Positions 8,189 through 17,149 of a stretch of 44,882 bases of DNA are shown here, piece after piece. The stretch lies in contig DIYS01000136.1 of the NCBI GenBank assembly GCA_002429115.1, positions 1 through 44,882 of the forward strand. Reading direction: 5' to 3'. The notes below the pieces were generated by a model, which saw only the letters and a program-made list of their open reading frames with translations, searched no databases and was not told where the DNA came from. This stretch comes from Saccharicrinis sp. UBA6048. Lineage in GTDB: Bacteria; Bacteroidota; Bacteroidia; Bacteroidales; Marinilabiliaceae. How positions within the stretch are numbered: position 1 is the first letter of the stretch; every line of letters begins with the position of its first letter. Position numbers and translations under genes: made by a program.

Positions 8189-8902
8189 CTATTTGGTTGC
8201 AAAAATAGCAAGATTTTTTTCAAAATCCTCAATTGAAATGGAATCAGATAGTTGGTATTGACCAATTCGTGTTCGGATTAAGCCTGATAAATGTGCACCA
8301 GAATTAAGCTCAAAGCCAATGTCACGGGCTAAAGAGCGTATGTAGGTGCCTTTACTGCACGAAACGTCCATTTTTAAATCCTGACCATTCCACTCCAGCA
8401 ATTTCAGGTCACTTATAGTTATTTTTCTGGCTTTTAACTCAATTTCTTTTCCCTTACGTGCCAGCTCGTATAGTTTTTGTCCTTTTACTTTCAGAGCCGA
8501 AAACATAGGTGGAACTTGCTCAATCTCACCCGTGAAATTGCTTATTGTTTCATCAAGCATTTCCTGGTTGATATGTTCCCAGTCAAAAAACTTATCCGGT
8601 TCCGTCTCCAGATCAAAGGATGGGGTAGTAGCTCCTAGCCGAACATCAGCAATGTATTGTTTATCCATGCCCAAAAACTGGTCGATTTGCTTGGTGGCTT
8701 TTCCTGTACACACAATCACTAAACCTGTTGCCAAAGGATCTAAAGTGCCGGCATGGCCTACTTTAATCTTTTTAATCCCCAAATATCGTTTTAGAGATAA
8801 CCTGATCTTATTCACCACATCAAACGATGTCCACTCCAAAGGTTTATTGATTAATAAAACCTGTCCCTCTCGAAATTTCTCTTCTGTATATTCGATATTC
8901 AT
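8189..8902 (-). CDS. truB: tRNA pseudouridine(55) synthase
   Basis: 237 residues, the short form without a C-terminal PUA domain that is common in Bacteroidota. It makes pseudouridine 55 in the T-loop of tRNA. The catalytic motif GHAGTLDPLATGLVIVCTG (50-68) holds the active Asp, and KGTYIRSLARDIG near 184-196 is the second conserved block. It follows uppP with a 24-bp gap, consistent with a shared transcript in the conserved ftsX-DUF3098-uppP-truB-queA string. Confidence 0.97.
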   Translation of the reverse strand: MNIEYTEEKFREGQVLLINKPLEWTSFDVVNKIRLSLKRYLGIKKIKVGHAGTLDPLATGLVIVCTGKATKQIDQFLGMDKQYIADVRLGATTPSFDLETEPDKFFDWEHINQEMLDETISNFTGEIEQVPPMFSALKVKGQKLYELARKGKEIELKARKITISDLKLLEWNGQDLKMDVSCSKGTYIRSLARDIGFELNSGAHLSGLIRTRIGQYQLSDSISIEDFEKNLAIFATK

Positions 8903-8926
8903 TTTTTGATTGAGCTAATATAAAGT

Positions 8927-9721
8927 CTAAAAGAATAGTTGATGAACGATGGCAATAATCCCGATCACAGCACAATAAATTGAGAAGTAAGTCAATTTAC
9001 TGTTTCGAACCAGTTTTATCATCCAGGTACAGGCTAATAATCCGGTGATAAATGCCGCTATAAATCCAACGATAATTGGAAGAAATGATTCGCCAGAGGT
9101 GCTAAAATCACTGGATAACAGGTCTTTTGCCATTTTGCCAAGGATAAGCGGTACAACCATTAGAAACGAAAACCGTGTGGCTTTGGTACGATCGATGCCT
9201 AACAATACCGATGTTGAAATGGTGGCACCTGAACGCGAAATTCCCGGTAATATCGCAATAGCTTGTGAGATACCTATGATGATAGCACTTGAAAAGGATA
9301 CACCTTTTTCTGTTGTTTTGGCGCGATCGGCAAGAAATAATAAGCCGGCAGTGACTAAAAGCATACAACCAACCAATAATATCTGGCTGTCGAATAAGCT
9401 TTCCATCTGGTCACTAAAAACCACACCAACAAAAGCTGCGGGAATCATTGATGCTATTATCTTTAATGAAAAAACAGTTTGCTCATTCCATTTAAACTGG
9501 AATAATCCTGACAATATTTCCATTATCTCTTTACGAAAAATAACAATGGTACTAATGGCGGTGGCACCATGCAGCATAACTGTCATAAACATACTTTCTT
9601 TAGCCATCACCTGATCACCAAAAATGGCTTTGGCAATCTCTAAATGTCCGCTGCTGCTCACAGGCAAAAACTCAGTTAATCCCTGGATAATTCCAAGAAT
9701 TAAAGCTTCAATAATTCCCAT
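8927..9721 (-). CDS. uppP: Undecaprenyl-diphosphate phosphatase
   Basis: 264 residues, an integral membrane protein with about eight hydrophobic helices. UppP (BacA) dephosphorylates undecaprenyl diphosphate and so recycles the lipid carrier for peptidoglycan and surface glycans. Key motifs are GLTEFLPVSSSGHL near 15-28 and LPGISRSGATIS near 157-168, which carry the catalytic Glu, His and Arg region. It lies 14 bp after the DUF3098 gene and 24 bp before truB, within a five-gene operon. Its job links naturally to the glycan cluster just upstream. Confidence 0.97.
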   Translation of the reverse strand: MGIIEALILGIIQGLTEFLPVSSSGHLEIAKAIFGDQVMAKESMFMTVMLHGATAISTIVIFRKEIMEILSGLFQFKWNEQTVFSLKIIASMIPAAFVGVVFSDQMESLFDSQILLVGCMLLVTAGLLFLADRAKTTEKGVSFSSAIIIGISQAIAILPGISRSGATISTSVLLGIDRTKATRFSFLMVVPLILGKMAKDLLSSDFSTSGESFLPIIVGFIAAFITGLLACTWMIKLVRNSKLTYFSIYCAVIGIIAIVHQLFF

Positions 9722-9735
9722 AAATTAGTGTGTGT

Positions 9736-9987
9736 TTATTTTTCCGACTTAGGTTTTTTCATGATGGCATAAATCTCAAACATGAAACCAAATAACACTA
9801 CAATTGGTGCCAGTGTAATTCGACGGAAACTAAAGATATCTTCATTAAACACTGCCGGATCATTGCTTCGACCACCAATCATTAAGATGAAACCTAAGAT
9901 AATGATGCCAAAACCAATGGCCAGCAATATGTAGTTTTCTTTCGCAAGGGCAAATTGAAATTTCTTGTCCTGATCTTTTTGTGACAT
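9736..9987 (-). CDS. DUF3098 small membrane protein
   Basis: 83 residues with two hydrophobic helices (about 17-37 and 53-72) and charged ends (MSQKDQDKKFQFA at the start, KKPKSEK at the end). The double-helix form with GGRSNDPAVFNEDIFSFRR between the helices matches the DUF3098 family found almost only in Bacteroidota between ftsX and uppP. Function unknown; the constant position between a divisome component and the lipid-carrier phosphatase suggests an envelope role. 11 bp after ftsX, 14 bp before uppP. Confidence 0.88.
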   Translation of the reverse strand: MSQKDQDKKFQFALAKENYILLAIGFGIIILGFILMIGGRSNDPAVFNEDIFSFRRITLAPIVVLFGFMFEIYAIMKKPKSEK

Positions 9988-9998
9988 AATCGTAAGGA

Positions 9999-10877
9999 TT
10001 AAAAATATAAATCGTCAGTACGTAAATTTAAGTACTTATTAACGGCAAAATATGTTGAGATAAAGGTGATAAATATTCCCAGGGCAATCACTATCCCAAA
10101 GAGAACAATGATCAGATCCATGTTCTGGAAGCCTATCACTCCGGCCAGTTCACGACTGGTAAAATATATCATGACAGCCAATAATACGATGGCTAAAACA
10201 GCACCGACAAACCCATGAAGAATACTGCTCCACATAAATGGTTTTCGAATAAACCTTTTGTTGGCACCAACTAATTGCATCGTTCTGATTAAGAATCGCT
10301 TGGAGTAAACGGATAATCGTATCGTATTATTAATTAACGCAATGGCAATAAGAAGCAGCATCGAAGCAAACGCAGTTAACACCAGTGCTATTCGTCTGAC
10401 GTTTTTATGCACGAGATGAATCAGGTTTTTTTGATAAATCACCTCTTTAACCTGTGGAAACTCCATAATGACATCTTCCACTTTTACCAAACTGTCGGGA
10501 TTGGCATACTGGGCAAAAAGTTTAACATCAATAGAAGATAGTAATGGATTGTATCCCAGGAAATCAACAAAATCTTCACCGATTTCTTCCTTTAAGTCTT
10601 CGGCCGCCTGATCTTTATCGACGTATTCAGTTTGCTTGATAAATGGCGATGTACTAAGTAACTTTTCAAGACGTTTAACTTCTGCCTCACGGGCGTTGTC
10701 TTTTATCAAGATGGTAAATCCAATGTTTTCCTTAACGTAGTTTGATAGTCGTTGTGCATTGAGTAGTAGTAAGCCAATGATACCTAACAGGAACAATACC
10801 AGTGCAATACTGATGGTTGTAGTGGCGTAAGAACTACGTAATTTACGACCGCTTGATATTTGTTTAGAACTTGCCAT
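9999..10877 (-). CDS. ftsX: Cell division permease-like protein FtsX
   Basis: 292 residues with an N-terminal helix (about 22-45), an extracytoplasmic domain (46-165) and three C-terminal helices, the FtsX topology. Within the outer domain, VEDVIMEFPQVKEVIYQKNL and IALVLTAFASMLLLIAIALI ahead of the cytoplasmic loop fit the family. FtsX pairs with the ATPase FtsE to control peptidoglycan hydrolysis at the septum; ftsE is not in this window. First gene of the five-gene operon, with a TATTTTTG promoter element 15 bp upstream. Confidence 0.95.
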   Translation of the reverse strand: MASSKQISSGRKLRSSYATTTISIALVLFLLGIIGLLLLNAQRLSNYVKENIGFTILIKDNAREAEVKRLEKLLSTSPFIKQTEYVDKDQAAEDLKEEIGEDFVDFLGYNPLLSSIDVKLFAQYANPDSLVKVEDVIMEFPQVKEVIYQKNLIHLVHKNVRRIALVLTAFASMLLLIAIALINNTIRLSVYSKRFLIRTMQLVGANKRFIRKPFMWSSILHGFVGAVLAIVLLAVMIYFTSRELAGVIGFQNMDLIIVLFGIVIALGIFITFISTYFAVNKYLNLRTDDLYF

Positions 10878-10892
10878 TTTAAAGAATTAGTG

Positions 10893-10900
10893 CAAAAATA
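10893..10900 (-). promoter_or_regulatory. -7 promoter element before ftsX
   Basis: CAAAAATA on the plus strand reads TATTTTTG on the minus strand, an exact TAnnTTTG match 15 bp before the ftsX ATG. No clear TTTG is seen at -33. Confidence 0.42.
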
Positions 10901-10997
10901 TAAAATGCCTTTGGATGAGCAGGAAAAGATGCAAATTAATCTTTGAATTAACAAAAATTAAGAGCCATCGAACTGCTACCTTCTGACTAATCAACCA

Positions 10998-11903
10998 TTA
11001 CAGTTTTACTATAAAAAGATAGGCAAGTCGTTTGCAGAAATTAATTAATCGTCGGATGTATGAATTAGCCCAGAAATTTCGAATAATATTAGTTACTGCG
11101 GGGTTTTCTTCAGGCATGGAGGTGATTGAGATAAGCTTATCACTTGCCGTATCACCATAATCTGTTGTGGTGTGGCTATGTGTTCCGGTATCATCTCCAA
11201 TGTGATATAGCATCGATTCTTTAGGATAAACACAGAGTTTGTTCTGCAGAGATGCCGCGTAACAAAAGCGAATGGCCCACGAGTTGATTTTTCCGGTTTT
11301 CTGATGGAGTAACATCGGTGTCAGGTCAATGCCACCTTTATTAAAATGTTGACGCTGCTCTTTTGACTGGATAAACGATTTAAAATTATCCAAGGACCAA
11401 TCGATGCTTTCCCAACGATCAATCCATGTGCCCCAACCCAAAGAACTGGTTCTTGGATACAAGAATAGATCATCCTTAAAATCATCTGGAAAACTCACCG
11501 GAGGGCAAAAACCACTTGTTGAAAAAATGTGCTTGTGGGACTCAAAATAATCGAGCATTTTATTCTTATTCTCCAGGAAGCTTTCAGAACAAATCAGGTC
11601 ATCTTCCATCACAATCACCTTTTTGTATTTGGAAATAATCTCAGATACACCAGTGATTATTGAATTGGCAAGCCCCATATTTTTACTTCGCTCAACAACC
11701 TTAACTGATTTGAACCCTGTTACAGAATTGATGATTGACCGCACCTCATTTACCAATACCTCTTCCGCGGTATTTCGGGCTCCATCACTAAAAATAAAGA
11801 GATCCGTTTCGCTGGCAAGCTTATTTTTTTTGAGTGCTTCGATAGTTTCAGTGGAGTGTCTGGGTCTGTTAAAGCAGAATATGATTAAAGGAGCGAGTTC
11901 CAT
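10998..11903 (-). CDS. Glycosyltransferase (GT-A fold, GNT-I-like)
   Basis: 301 residues. The N-terminus LAPLIIFCFNRPRHSTETIE and KNMGLANSIITGVSEI, followed by KVIVMEDDLICSESFLENKN (a DxD-type EDD metal site), are typical of GT-A sugar transferases that read a nucleotide-sugar donor, and resemble the family related to N-acetylglucosaminyltransferase I. The latter part has SLGWGTWIDRWESIDW, a block common in bacterial relatives. Last gene of the glycan cluster, 71 bp after the family 2 glycosyltransferase. Donor and acceptor cannot be predicted. Confidence 0.85.
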   Translation of the reverse strand: MELAPLIIFCFNRPRHSTETIEALKKNKLASETDLFIFSDGARNTAEEVLVNEVRSIINSVTGFKSVKVVERSKNMGLANSIITGVSEIISKYKKVIVMEDDLICSESFLENKNKMLDYFESHKHIFSTSGFCPPVSFPDDFKDDLFLYPRTSSLGWGTWIDRWESIDWSLDNFKSFIQSKEQRQHFNKGGIDLTPMLLHQKTGKINSWAIRFCYAASLQNKLCVYPKESMLYHIGDDTGTHSHTTTDYGDTASDKLISITSMPEENPAVTNIIRNFWANSYIRRLINFCKRLAYLFIVKL

Positions 11904-11974
11904 TTATTGTTGTGTTTAGAATGATCGTTTTAATATTTAATTGATCGATTTAATAACCGATCGAGGATACTTTC

Positions 11975-12976
11975 TTACATGAGTTTTAAGAATCCGTAGT
12001 AGCTAGTTCTAGCCAAATTACTTTTCAATATTCGTAATGACAAATAGTAATGACACAAAACTTTAAACTCCATCAGCCTAAAGTTTTTAAGTGCTCGATT
12101 AAATCTTTGTTTTAAAAGTTGTTGCAATGATTTTTGAACATATATGGCAAATGCTACATCGTGATTATCAATGGACTTAATTAAAGCATAAAAAGCAACA
12201 TAGTAGATCGTTTTATACTGTTCTTTGACAAGTATATTGTCGATGTGTGCGAGAAAATCTTCAACAATTATCAGTAATGATTCTATTTGTTTCGGCGAGG
12301 TAGTTGTAATGATTGAACCTTCGTTGATATAATGAAGATAGGTGAATTCTTTACAAAATGCGGCTGTATTAATGTGTTTGGCAACAAAGAATTCCCAATG
12401 TTCATCTTCATGAATGATGCCTGGCTTAAAAAATAAATCATTTTCCTTAATGAAATCTAACCTGATCAGTTTATTCCAGGCTGTCATCGGAAGGTAGGTT
12501 CTTCGCAGTATGGATCGCTTTAGCCATAGATCGTTACTTGAGAATTCCGGAATTTCACTCTTAATCTTATATGAATCATCATGTTCTTCACCGTTAATAA
12601 TATCTGAGCTTCCAAAAACCACATCAACACCCTTATGCTTTTTAGCAAGGTCGACTAAGGTTTGTATGCAGTGGGTGGTGATTTCATCATCACTGTCGAA
12701 ATAATAGATGTATTCGCCAGTTGCTATAGAGGTACCAGTATTTCTAGCTTCGGATAATCCTTTGTTTTTTTCATGCGTGGCAATCTTAAAATCAATTTTG
12801 CCCTGATAATCATCAATTAACTGCCGGGTAATTGGGATACTATTGTCATTGCCGCAATCATCCACAAAAATACATTCCAACAAATCATTGTTATAGGTTT
12901 GTTGGCTTATAGAGGCAAAGCAGCGTTGAATGTATTCTTCAACATTATAAACGGGTACTACAATAGAGATCTTCAT
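11975..12976 (-). CDS. Family 2 glycosyltransferase
   Basis: 333 residues. The N-terminal domain is a classic GT2 fold: KISIVVPVYNVEEYIQRCF at the start, CIFVDDCGNDNS near 35-46, NKGLSEARNTG near 72-82 and YIYYFDSDDE near 89-98 with the DxD metal site. The C-terminal 120 residues are helical and variable, likely for acceptor recognition. It overlaps the end of the pyruvyl-transferase-like gene by 4 bp, so the two are co-translated. It probably adds one sugar to the surface glycan made by this cluster. Confidence 0.92.
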   Translation of the reverse strand: MKISIVVPVYNVEEYIQRCFASISQQTYNNDLLECIFVDDCGNDNSIPITRQLIDDYQGKIDFKIATHEKNKGLSEARNTGTSIATGEYIYYFDSDDEITTHCIQTLVDLAKKHKGVDVVFGSSDIINGEEHDDSYKIKSEIPEFSSNDLWLKRSILRRTYLPMTAWNKLIRLDFIKENDLFFKPGIIHEDEHWEFFVAKHINTAAFCKEFTYLHYINEGSIITTTSPKQIESLLIIVEDFLAHIDNILVKEQYKTIYYVAFYALIKSIDNHDVAFAIYVQKSLQQLLKQRFNRALKNFRLMEFKVLCHYYLSLRILKSNLARTSYYGFLKLM

Positions 12977-13950
12977 GCTTCCTTGTCAATGAATTTTACG
13001 TTATCTGATTCTTTAAGCCAGCTATAGTAGAATGAGCTGTTTTTGCCATATGAATTGTCGAAAAACACGACCTGTTTTTTTAATAGGATTGCAAGTATTG
13101 CACCATGTAATCTGGTTGAGTATACCTTCTTATAGGAACTAATAAAGCGAATTCCAATTTTTAACAAGTAGGGCATCAGTAAGTTGATGGCATACCAATC
13201 GGTAATGCATTTTAAGATATCCGCATTTGGCAGTCGCTTTCTTAAAATGCTTAATAAGATTAATGCAGTGGCTGCAGGAAGTTGTTTATCCATGCTTGGC
13301 CACTCTTTTTGTTCTGGATTAGGCTCTGTTATGTATTTATGGAAATCGTATTCGGCTATTTCAACATCTTTTCTTTTGAAAAAAAGTGAAGCTTTAGTTG
13401 AAGCTTTAGAGTGTTTATTAAAAAGCGAATTGTTAATGCAAAATGCCATATCAGGCAATAACAATACATCCTTAACTTTAAAGTTGTTGTTTACCAGTTC
13501 ATACGAATTTGTATCGCGTGTGCAAATGGTGAGGTTTTTATGAGCCGATATAATTTGTGCATCAGACTTTAAAATCTCTGAGCTGTTATAATGCACCGTC
13601 TGAGGCAGTATTATTGCCGGATTATCCGGAAAATCATTCAGCACTTGTATCACATGTTCGGTGTGTCTGCGCCATATATCTCCGAAATTGCCGCCTCCCT
13701 GAAATAAAATGATGACATCATTGGCTATGTCAGGTTTGATATACGTTTCAATGGATGCCTTGTACAAGCAATTAGCATTTGTCTGAGCCAAAAAATCTTC
13801 AGTTCCTTTCCAAATTAGCGTATCGCCAATATTCGTATAATAGGGGAGATCCAAAAAGATGTAATCATTCGAGATATGCCTACTTAATTGATCAATAATT
13901 ACCTGACCTAAGGGGTGAGTATGGTATGTTTGTGCTTTCTGATCTTTCAT
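12973..13950 (-). CDS. Polysaccharide pyruvyl transferase family protein
   Basis: 325 residues from the ATG at 13950 (a TTG lies two codons upstream). YYTNIGDTLIWKGTEDFL near 38-55, ILFQGGGNFGDIWRRH near 80-95 and AIILPQTVHYN are typical of the family that adds pyruvate ketals to polysaccharides (ExoV, GumL and CsaB relatives); the C-terminal STRLHGAILAILLKK is the conserved nucleotide-binding-like block. Some members do other transfers, so the reaction is inferred. 19 bp after the radical SAM gene and overlapping the following glycosyltransferase by 4 bp. Confidence 0.85.
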   Translation of the reverse strand: MKDQKAQTYHTHPLGQVIIDQLSRHISNDYIFLDLPYYTNIGDTLIWKGTEDFLAQTNANCLYKASIETYIKPDIANDVIILFQGGGNFGDIWRRHTEHVIQVLNDFPDNPAIILPQTVHYNSSEILKSDAQIISAHKNLTICTRDTNSYELVNNNFKVKDVLLLPDMAFCINNSLFNKHSKASTKASLFFKRKDVEIAEYDFHKYITEPNPEQKEWPSMDKQLPAATALILLSILRKRLPNADILKCITDWYAINLLMPYLLKIGIRFISSYKKVYSTRLHGAILAILLKKQVVFFDNSYGKNSSFYYSWLKESDNVKFIDKEA

Positions 13951-13975
13951 TTTCAATACACCTAAAGTGATGATT

Positions 13976-15073
13976 TTAGCGGTTCGTCAAACGGACCAAG
14001 TGCTTATATGCGTAATAGAATTTTCGTTGATACTTTAAACGTTTGTTCTTCAGAAAATATTTAATGTTGTAAAACTGCTTTTGTGAATCAGACAGTAATT
14101 CATTGTCATCGCTTAGTTTCTTATCAAGAAAGCCTCTTACCTCGTCACTGTACCAATTGCTTTCATGCCTATCTCGCAAGGCTGCATATGTTGGCGTATT
14201 ATTTGAAGGAATGGTTCCTAAGGATAAAAAATGGCTTGAGTTAAAACAATAGTCAAAGGGGCAATTTTTCCCGATCGGTTCAAATTTAATAGGTTTATTA
14301 ATATCCTTTAATATGTTTTGCCCTACACCAAATGAATAGCATCCGGACATGTTTCCGTTGCTTAAGTCAAGCTTGGCAGACCATAAACCGGCGTAACAAA
14401 ATTCTTTTTGTTTTTTATTAAAGTTCTTCACCGTGAAATCAAACAGAGGCGATTTCATTTCCTTACCAATTTGAATATACTCCTCGTCTGTTTTGTTGGT
14501 AAACATCTTAAATGGCCTAACCGATTCGTCCCTTGTAAGTGCAACCTGTGGAGCGGAGCCTGTTTCTTTTATAACTCGCTCTTTAATCTGATCCCAATGG
14601 TCGGCATACTCATCGCACAGGTTGATCTGAACCAAAATTGAACAACCAGCCTCACGACAGTATTTGACATTATTAAAGAAAGTATCTAACAGATTGTTCT
14701 TGATTAGTTCGATGTAATGCAACGAGAAAGAGATGTGCAGCCTTGAGCATTGATCCTTACTCAGCTCTATTATTTGCTTGAATCGTTTAGGTAATGTTCC
14801 ATTGGTTGTAACATTCACAAAATGCCCCTGGTATAATATGTTGGCAATAATTTCCGGAATTTCTTTGGGGATTAGCGTCTCGCCGGCACCAGTAATACTT
14901 ATCAAAGAAATGCCTCCAAGGCGTTTGATACTAAGTGCTTCAGCAATCTTTGAAGGGCTGTGTGTAAAAACAGGCAATTTGCCTAATTCTCTTTTTTGCT
15001 GGCCTACATAGCAATAGCTGCAGCTGAGGTTGCAGGAAGTAACAGGGACCAGACATTCTATAAACCGCTTCAT
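13976..15073 (-). CDS. Radical SAM enzyme of a surface-glycan cluster
   Basis: 365 residues. CNLSCSYC (Cys14, Cys18, Cys21) is the radical SAM [4Fe-4S] motif, followed by ISITGAGETLIP near 58-69 (the GGE-like SAM-binding block) and VNVTTNGTLP near 90-99. A second cysteine set follows at about 230-285 (CYAGLWSAKLDLSNG, then GCYSFG, then NCPFDYCFNS), the pattern of a SPASM-like auxiliary cluster domain. Overlaps the flippase by 4 bp. Substrate unknown: a peptide, sugar or lipid-linked precursor are all possible. No precursor-peptide gene is obvious nearby. Confidence 0.88.
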   Translation of the reverse strand: MKRFIECLVPVTSCNLSCSYCYVGQQKRELGKLPVFTHSPSKIAEALSIKRLGGISLISITGAGETLIPKEIPEIIANILYQGHFVNVTTNGTLPKRFKQIIELSKDQCSRLHISFSLHYIELIKNNLLDTFFNNVKYCREAGCSILVQINLCDEYADHWDQIKERVIKETGSAPQVALTRDESVRPFKMFTNKTDEEYIQIGKEMKSPLFDFTVKNFNKKQKEFCYAGLWSAKLDLSNGNMSGCYSFGVGQNILKDINKPIKFEPIGKNCPFDYCFNSSHFLSLGTIPSNNTPTYAALRDRHESNWYSDEVRGFLDKKLSDDNELLSDSQKQFYNIKYFLKNKRLKYQRKFYYAYKHLVRLTNR

Positions 15074-16608
15074 GATTGATTTTTTTGAACAAAAACACTA
15101 CGAATTTTTGAATAAGCAAACTCCTTTTCCGATTTATTTAAGCCAATTAATAGAATAAATAATGCAGTGGATAAAAGTCCTGTGCTGCCAACAACAATAA
15201 ACCGGATAATTCCATATCCCATATTAGTGTATATCAGATAAGGGACAATGAAGGAACACCCGGCTACAATAAATGATTTTAAAAATACATTTATAATGAA
15301 TGGTATGGCTTTAAAGTCCTGAATCTTTTGTTTAATCAAAATAATTCTGGTAAACAAAGAGATAAAAGAAAGTGCTATAGATACGAATATGGAACTCTCG
15401 GGAGGAAAGCCCATCTTGAAACATGCATATGTGATAGGGATGTTTAAAGCAACTGTTCCTCCGATAACAATTTGGTACCACTTAATTTTTCCGGTTGCCT
15501 GCACAGCTGCTCCCATAGGAAATGTGAACGCATCAATAAGCAAGTTAATCAGGATTAGTTTGATAAAGATACCTGCATATTCAGGAACTTCGACCAACCA
15601 TATGTTCAATAGGAAATCAGTCTCCAGAATTATCGGAATACCAACCAATAGCATTAAGAAGAATGAGAATTTTGCAACATTCATCACCAATGTTAACATG
15701 GGTTTTGTCTCTCCCGATGCATAATATTTTATGATTTGTGGGTTGGATGCGATGATGAAATTTTGAGCAAACTGGCCAATGGCAAGGTTGATTTGATAAG
15801 CAATACCACGTGCGGCATTAACGGCAGGACCAAAAAATAGATTTATTAAGACATTTACGCCCTGAGTTTTCATAAGATTGGCAAAGCTGCCTATGAAGCT
15901 CCAGCCTGAATAAGAGAGCATGTCTTGAAGAAGCGTTTTATCAAATAATAAAGAAAGCTTAGATTCCTGATAATGCCTTTTGCAGTAAAATGCATAAATC
16001 AATAATTGAGACACGACGATAATCAGCATAAAAAGGCCATATGTAACCAACTTGTCGTATGAAGTAAGCTTTAGCAAGATGACGAGAGCCAATCGAGCCA
16101 GTACATCAAAAATTCCCACGTACGCGTATACCTTCATCTTTTCATGGGCTATGATGAGCGCTGTAAATGGTACTTGAATAATTCCTGCAACAGCTCCTAT
16201 TGATGCGAAGAAAAATATAACATTAGCGGCATCGAGTCGCTCAGAGGGAATGACCAATCGGTTATTTACAAACCAGGTTCCAATACCCACTAATGTAATA
16301 AGAACCAGCAATGCAATAAGTAAGTGGATGGTAAATGCAGTTTTGAATATTGACTCTAATCTCGAATATGCTTTTTTACCTATTTCAAAGGATAAAAATC
16401 GCGAAGTTGCGGCACTTAGTGCACCATTCAAGAACATAAACATACTCACAAAACCGGCCACTACATTGTATATTCCAAAGTCTTCAACCCCCAGAACATC
16501 CAGAACAATTCGTGTGGTATATAAAGACACTCCCATAATCAGAAACATTCTGATGTAGAGCATCAATGTGTTTTTTGCAATTCTTTTGTTGTTCTCTGTT
16601 GTATTCAA
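15070..16608 (-). CDS. Polysaccharide flippase (Wzx/MurJ-MATE superfamily)
   Basis: 512 residues and about 12-14 hydrophobic helices. The N-terminus NKRIAKNTLMLYIRMFLIMG, then TTRIVLDVLGVEDFGIYNVV, is the typical opening of Bacteroidota O-unit flippases, which move lipid-linked oligosaccharides across the inner membrane. The start is a TTG at 16608: the conserved NKRIAKNTL block lies before the first ATG (16563), the frame upstream holds no ATG or GTG before a stop, so a non-ATG start is likely. First gene of the cluster; a TATTTTTG element lies about 84 bp upstream. Confidence 0.93.
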   Translation of the reverse strand: MNTTENNKRIAKNTLMLYIRMFLIMGVSLYTTRIVLDVLGVEDFGIYNVVAGFVSMFMFLNGALSAATSRFLSFEIGKKAYSRLESIFKTAFTIHLLIALLVLITLVGIGTWFVNNRLVIPSERLDAANVIFFFASIGAVAGIIQVPFTALIIAHEKMKVYAYVGIFDVLARLALVILLKLTSYDKLVTYGLFMLIIVVSQLLIYAFYCKRHYQESKLSLLFDKTLLQDMLSYSGWSFIGSFANLMKTQGVNVLINLFFGPAVNAARGIAYQINLAIGQFAQNFIIASNPQIIKYYASGETKPMLTLVMNVAKFSFFLMLLVGIPIILETDFLLNIWLVEVPEYAGIFIKLILINLLIDAFTFPMGAAVQATGKIKWYQIVIGGTVALNIPITYACFKMGFPPESSIFVSIALSFISLFTRIILIKQKIQDFKAIPFIINVFLKSFIVAGCSFIVPYLIYTNMGYGIIRFIVVGSTGLLSTALFILLIGLNKSEKEFAYSKIRSVFVQKNQS

Positions 16609-16691
16609 GTTAATCCGATCAAACTGTTGTGAAAAGTATTAGGTACACCTCAAAATGGAGATTAAGTGCAATATTAGTTAATTCTTTTCAC

Positions 16692-16699
16692 CAAAAATA
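16692..16699 (-). promoter_or_regulatory. -7 promoter element before the glycan cluster
   Basis: CAAAAATA on the plus strand reads TATTTTTG on the minus strand, an exact -7 match, 84 bp upstream of the flippase start. No convincing -33 box. The rest of the 16609-16954 gap shows nothing recognisable. Confidence 0.35.
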
Positions 16700-16954
16700 G
16701 AGCAACTTACAATAAAGGATGGGCAGAGTGTAATCAAAAAGTTAGGACCAGCATTGAAATATGCTTTGTTTTTTTCAAAGGTCAATCGCGAAATTAATCT
16801 CAGATTATCTTTCTTAAGTTTGTGAAAAAGGATTGCTAAACAGGTGTTTATATGACAAACATTAATGCGTTAATTAGAAACAATCTAAAGATAAAATACT
16901 TAATTAAGGCATAACATTTGCTTAACAAAGCAAGTAATCTAACTTTTATAAGCT

Positions 16955-17074
16955 ATGAATAAATCAACACCCAAACGACTCGTCAGATTGATTAAGAGTT
17001 CCGATTTTCCAGACCTCGTATTGCTTTTTCAGATGATGATATTAATCGCATTAACTTTGATATTGATTTTCTAA
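16955..17074 (+). CDS. Possible small single-helix membrane peptide
   Basis: An ATG at 16955 opens 39 codons ending at TAA 17072-17074: a basic N-terminus (MNKSTPKRLVRLIKSS) followed by a hydrophobic helix (LVLLFQMMILIALTLILIF). A positively charged head and a C-terminal helix is a common small membrane protein design. A TAACTTTT, one base off the -7 consensus, lies about 15 bp upstream. No homologue is recognised and no neighbour depends on it, so it may be a chance frame. Confidence 0.35.
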   Translation: MNKSTPKRLVRLIKSSDFPDLVLLFQMMILIALTLILIF

Positions 17075-17091
17075 CAACTCCCTTAACCGTT

Positions 17092-17149
17092 AACTCCACC
17101 TTTGTCAGAACTTTTCATTCTTAGATTTCTAATTGGCGAAGGTGGAGTT
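17092..17149. repeat. Inverted repeat at the helicase 3' end
   Basis: AACTCCACCTT (17092-17102) and AAGGTGGAGTT (17139-17149) are perfect 11-bp arms with a 36-base loop; the right arm touches the helicase stop codon. It could form a termination or mRNA-end hairpin for the minus-strand gene, but no T tract follows. Confidence 0.55.

Noticed and set aside
16609..16954. Possible small RNA or second promoter before the glycan cluster
   Set aside because: Only a -7-like element is visible; no stable structure with a T tract.
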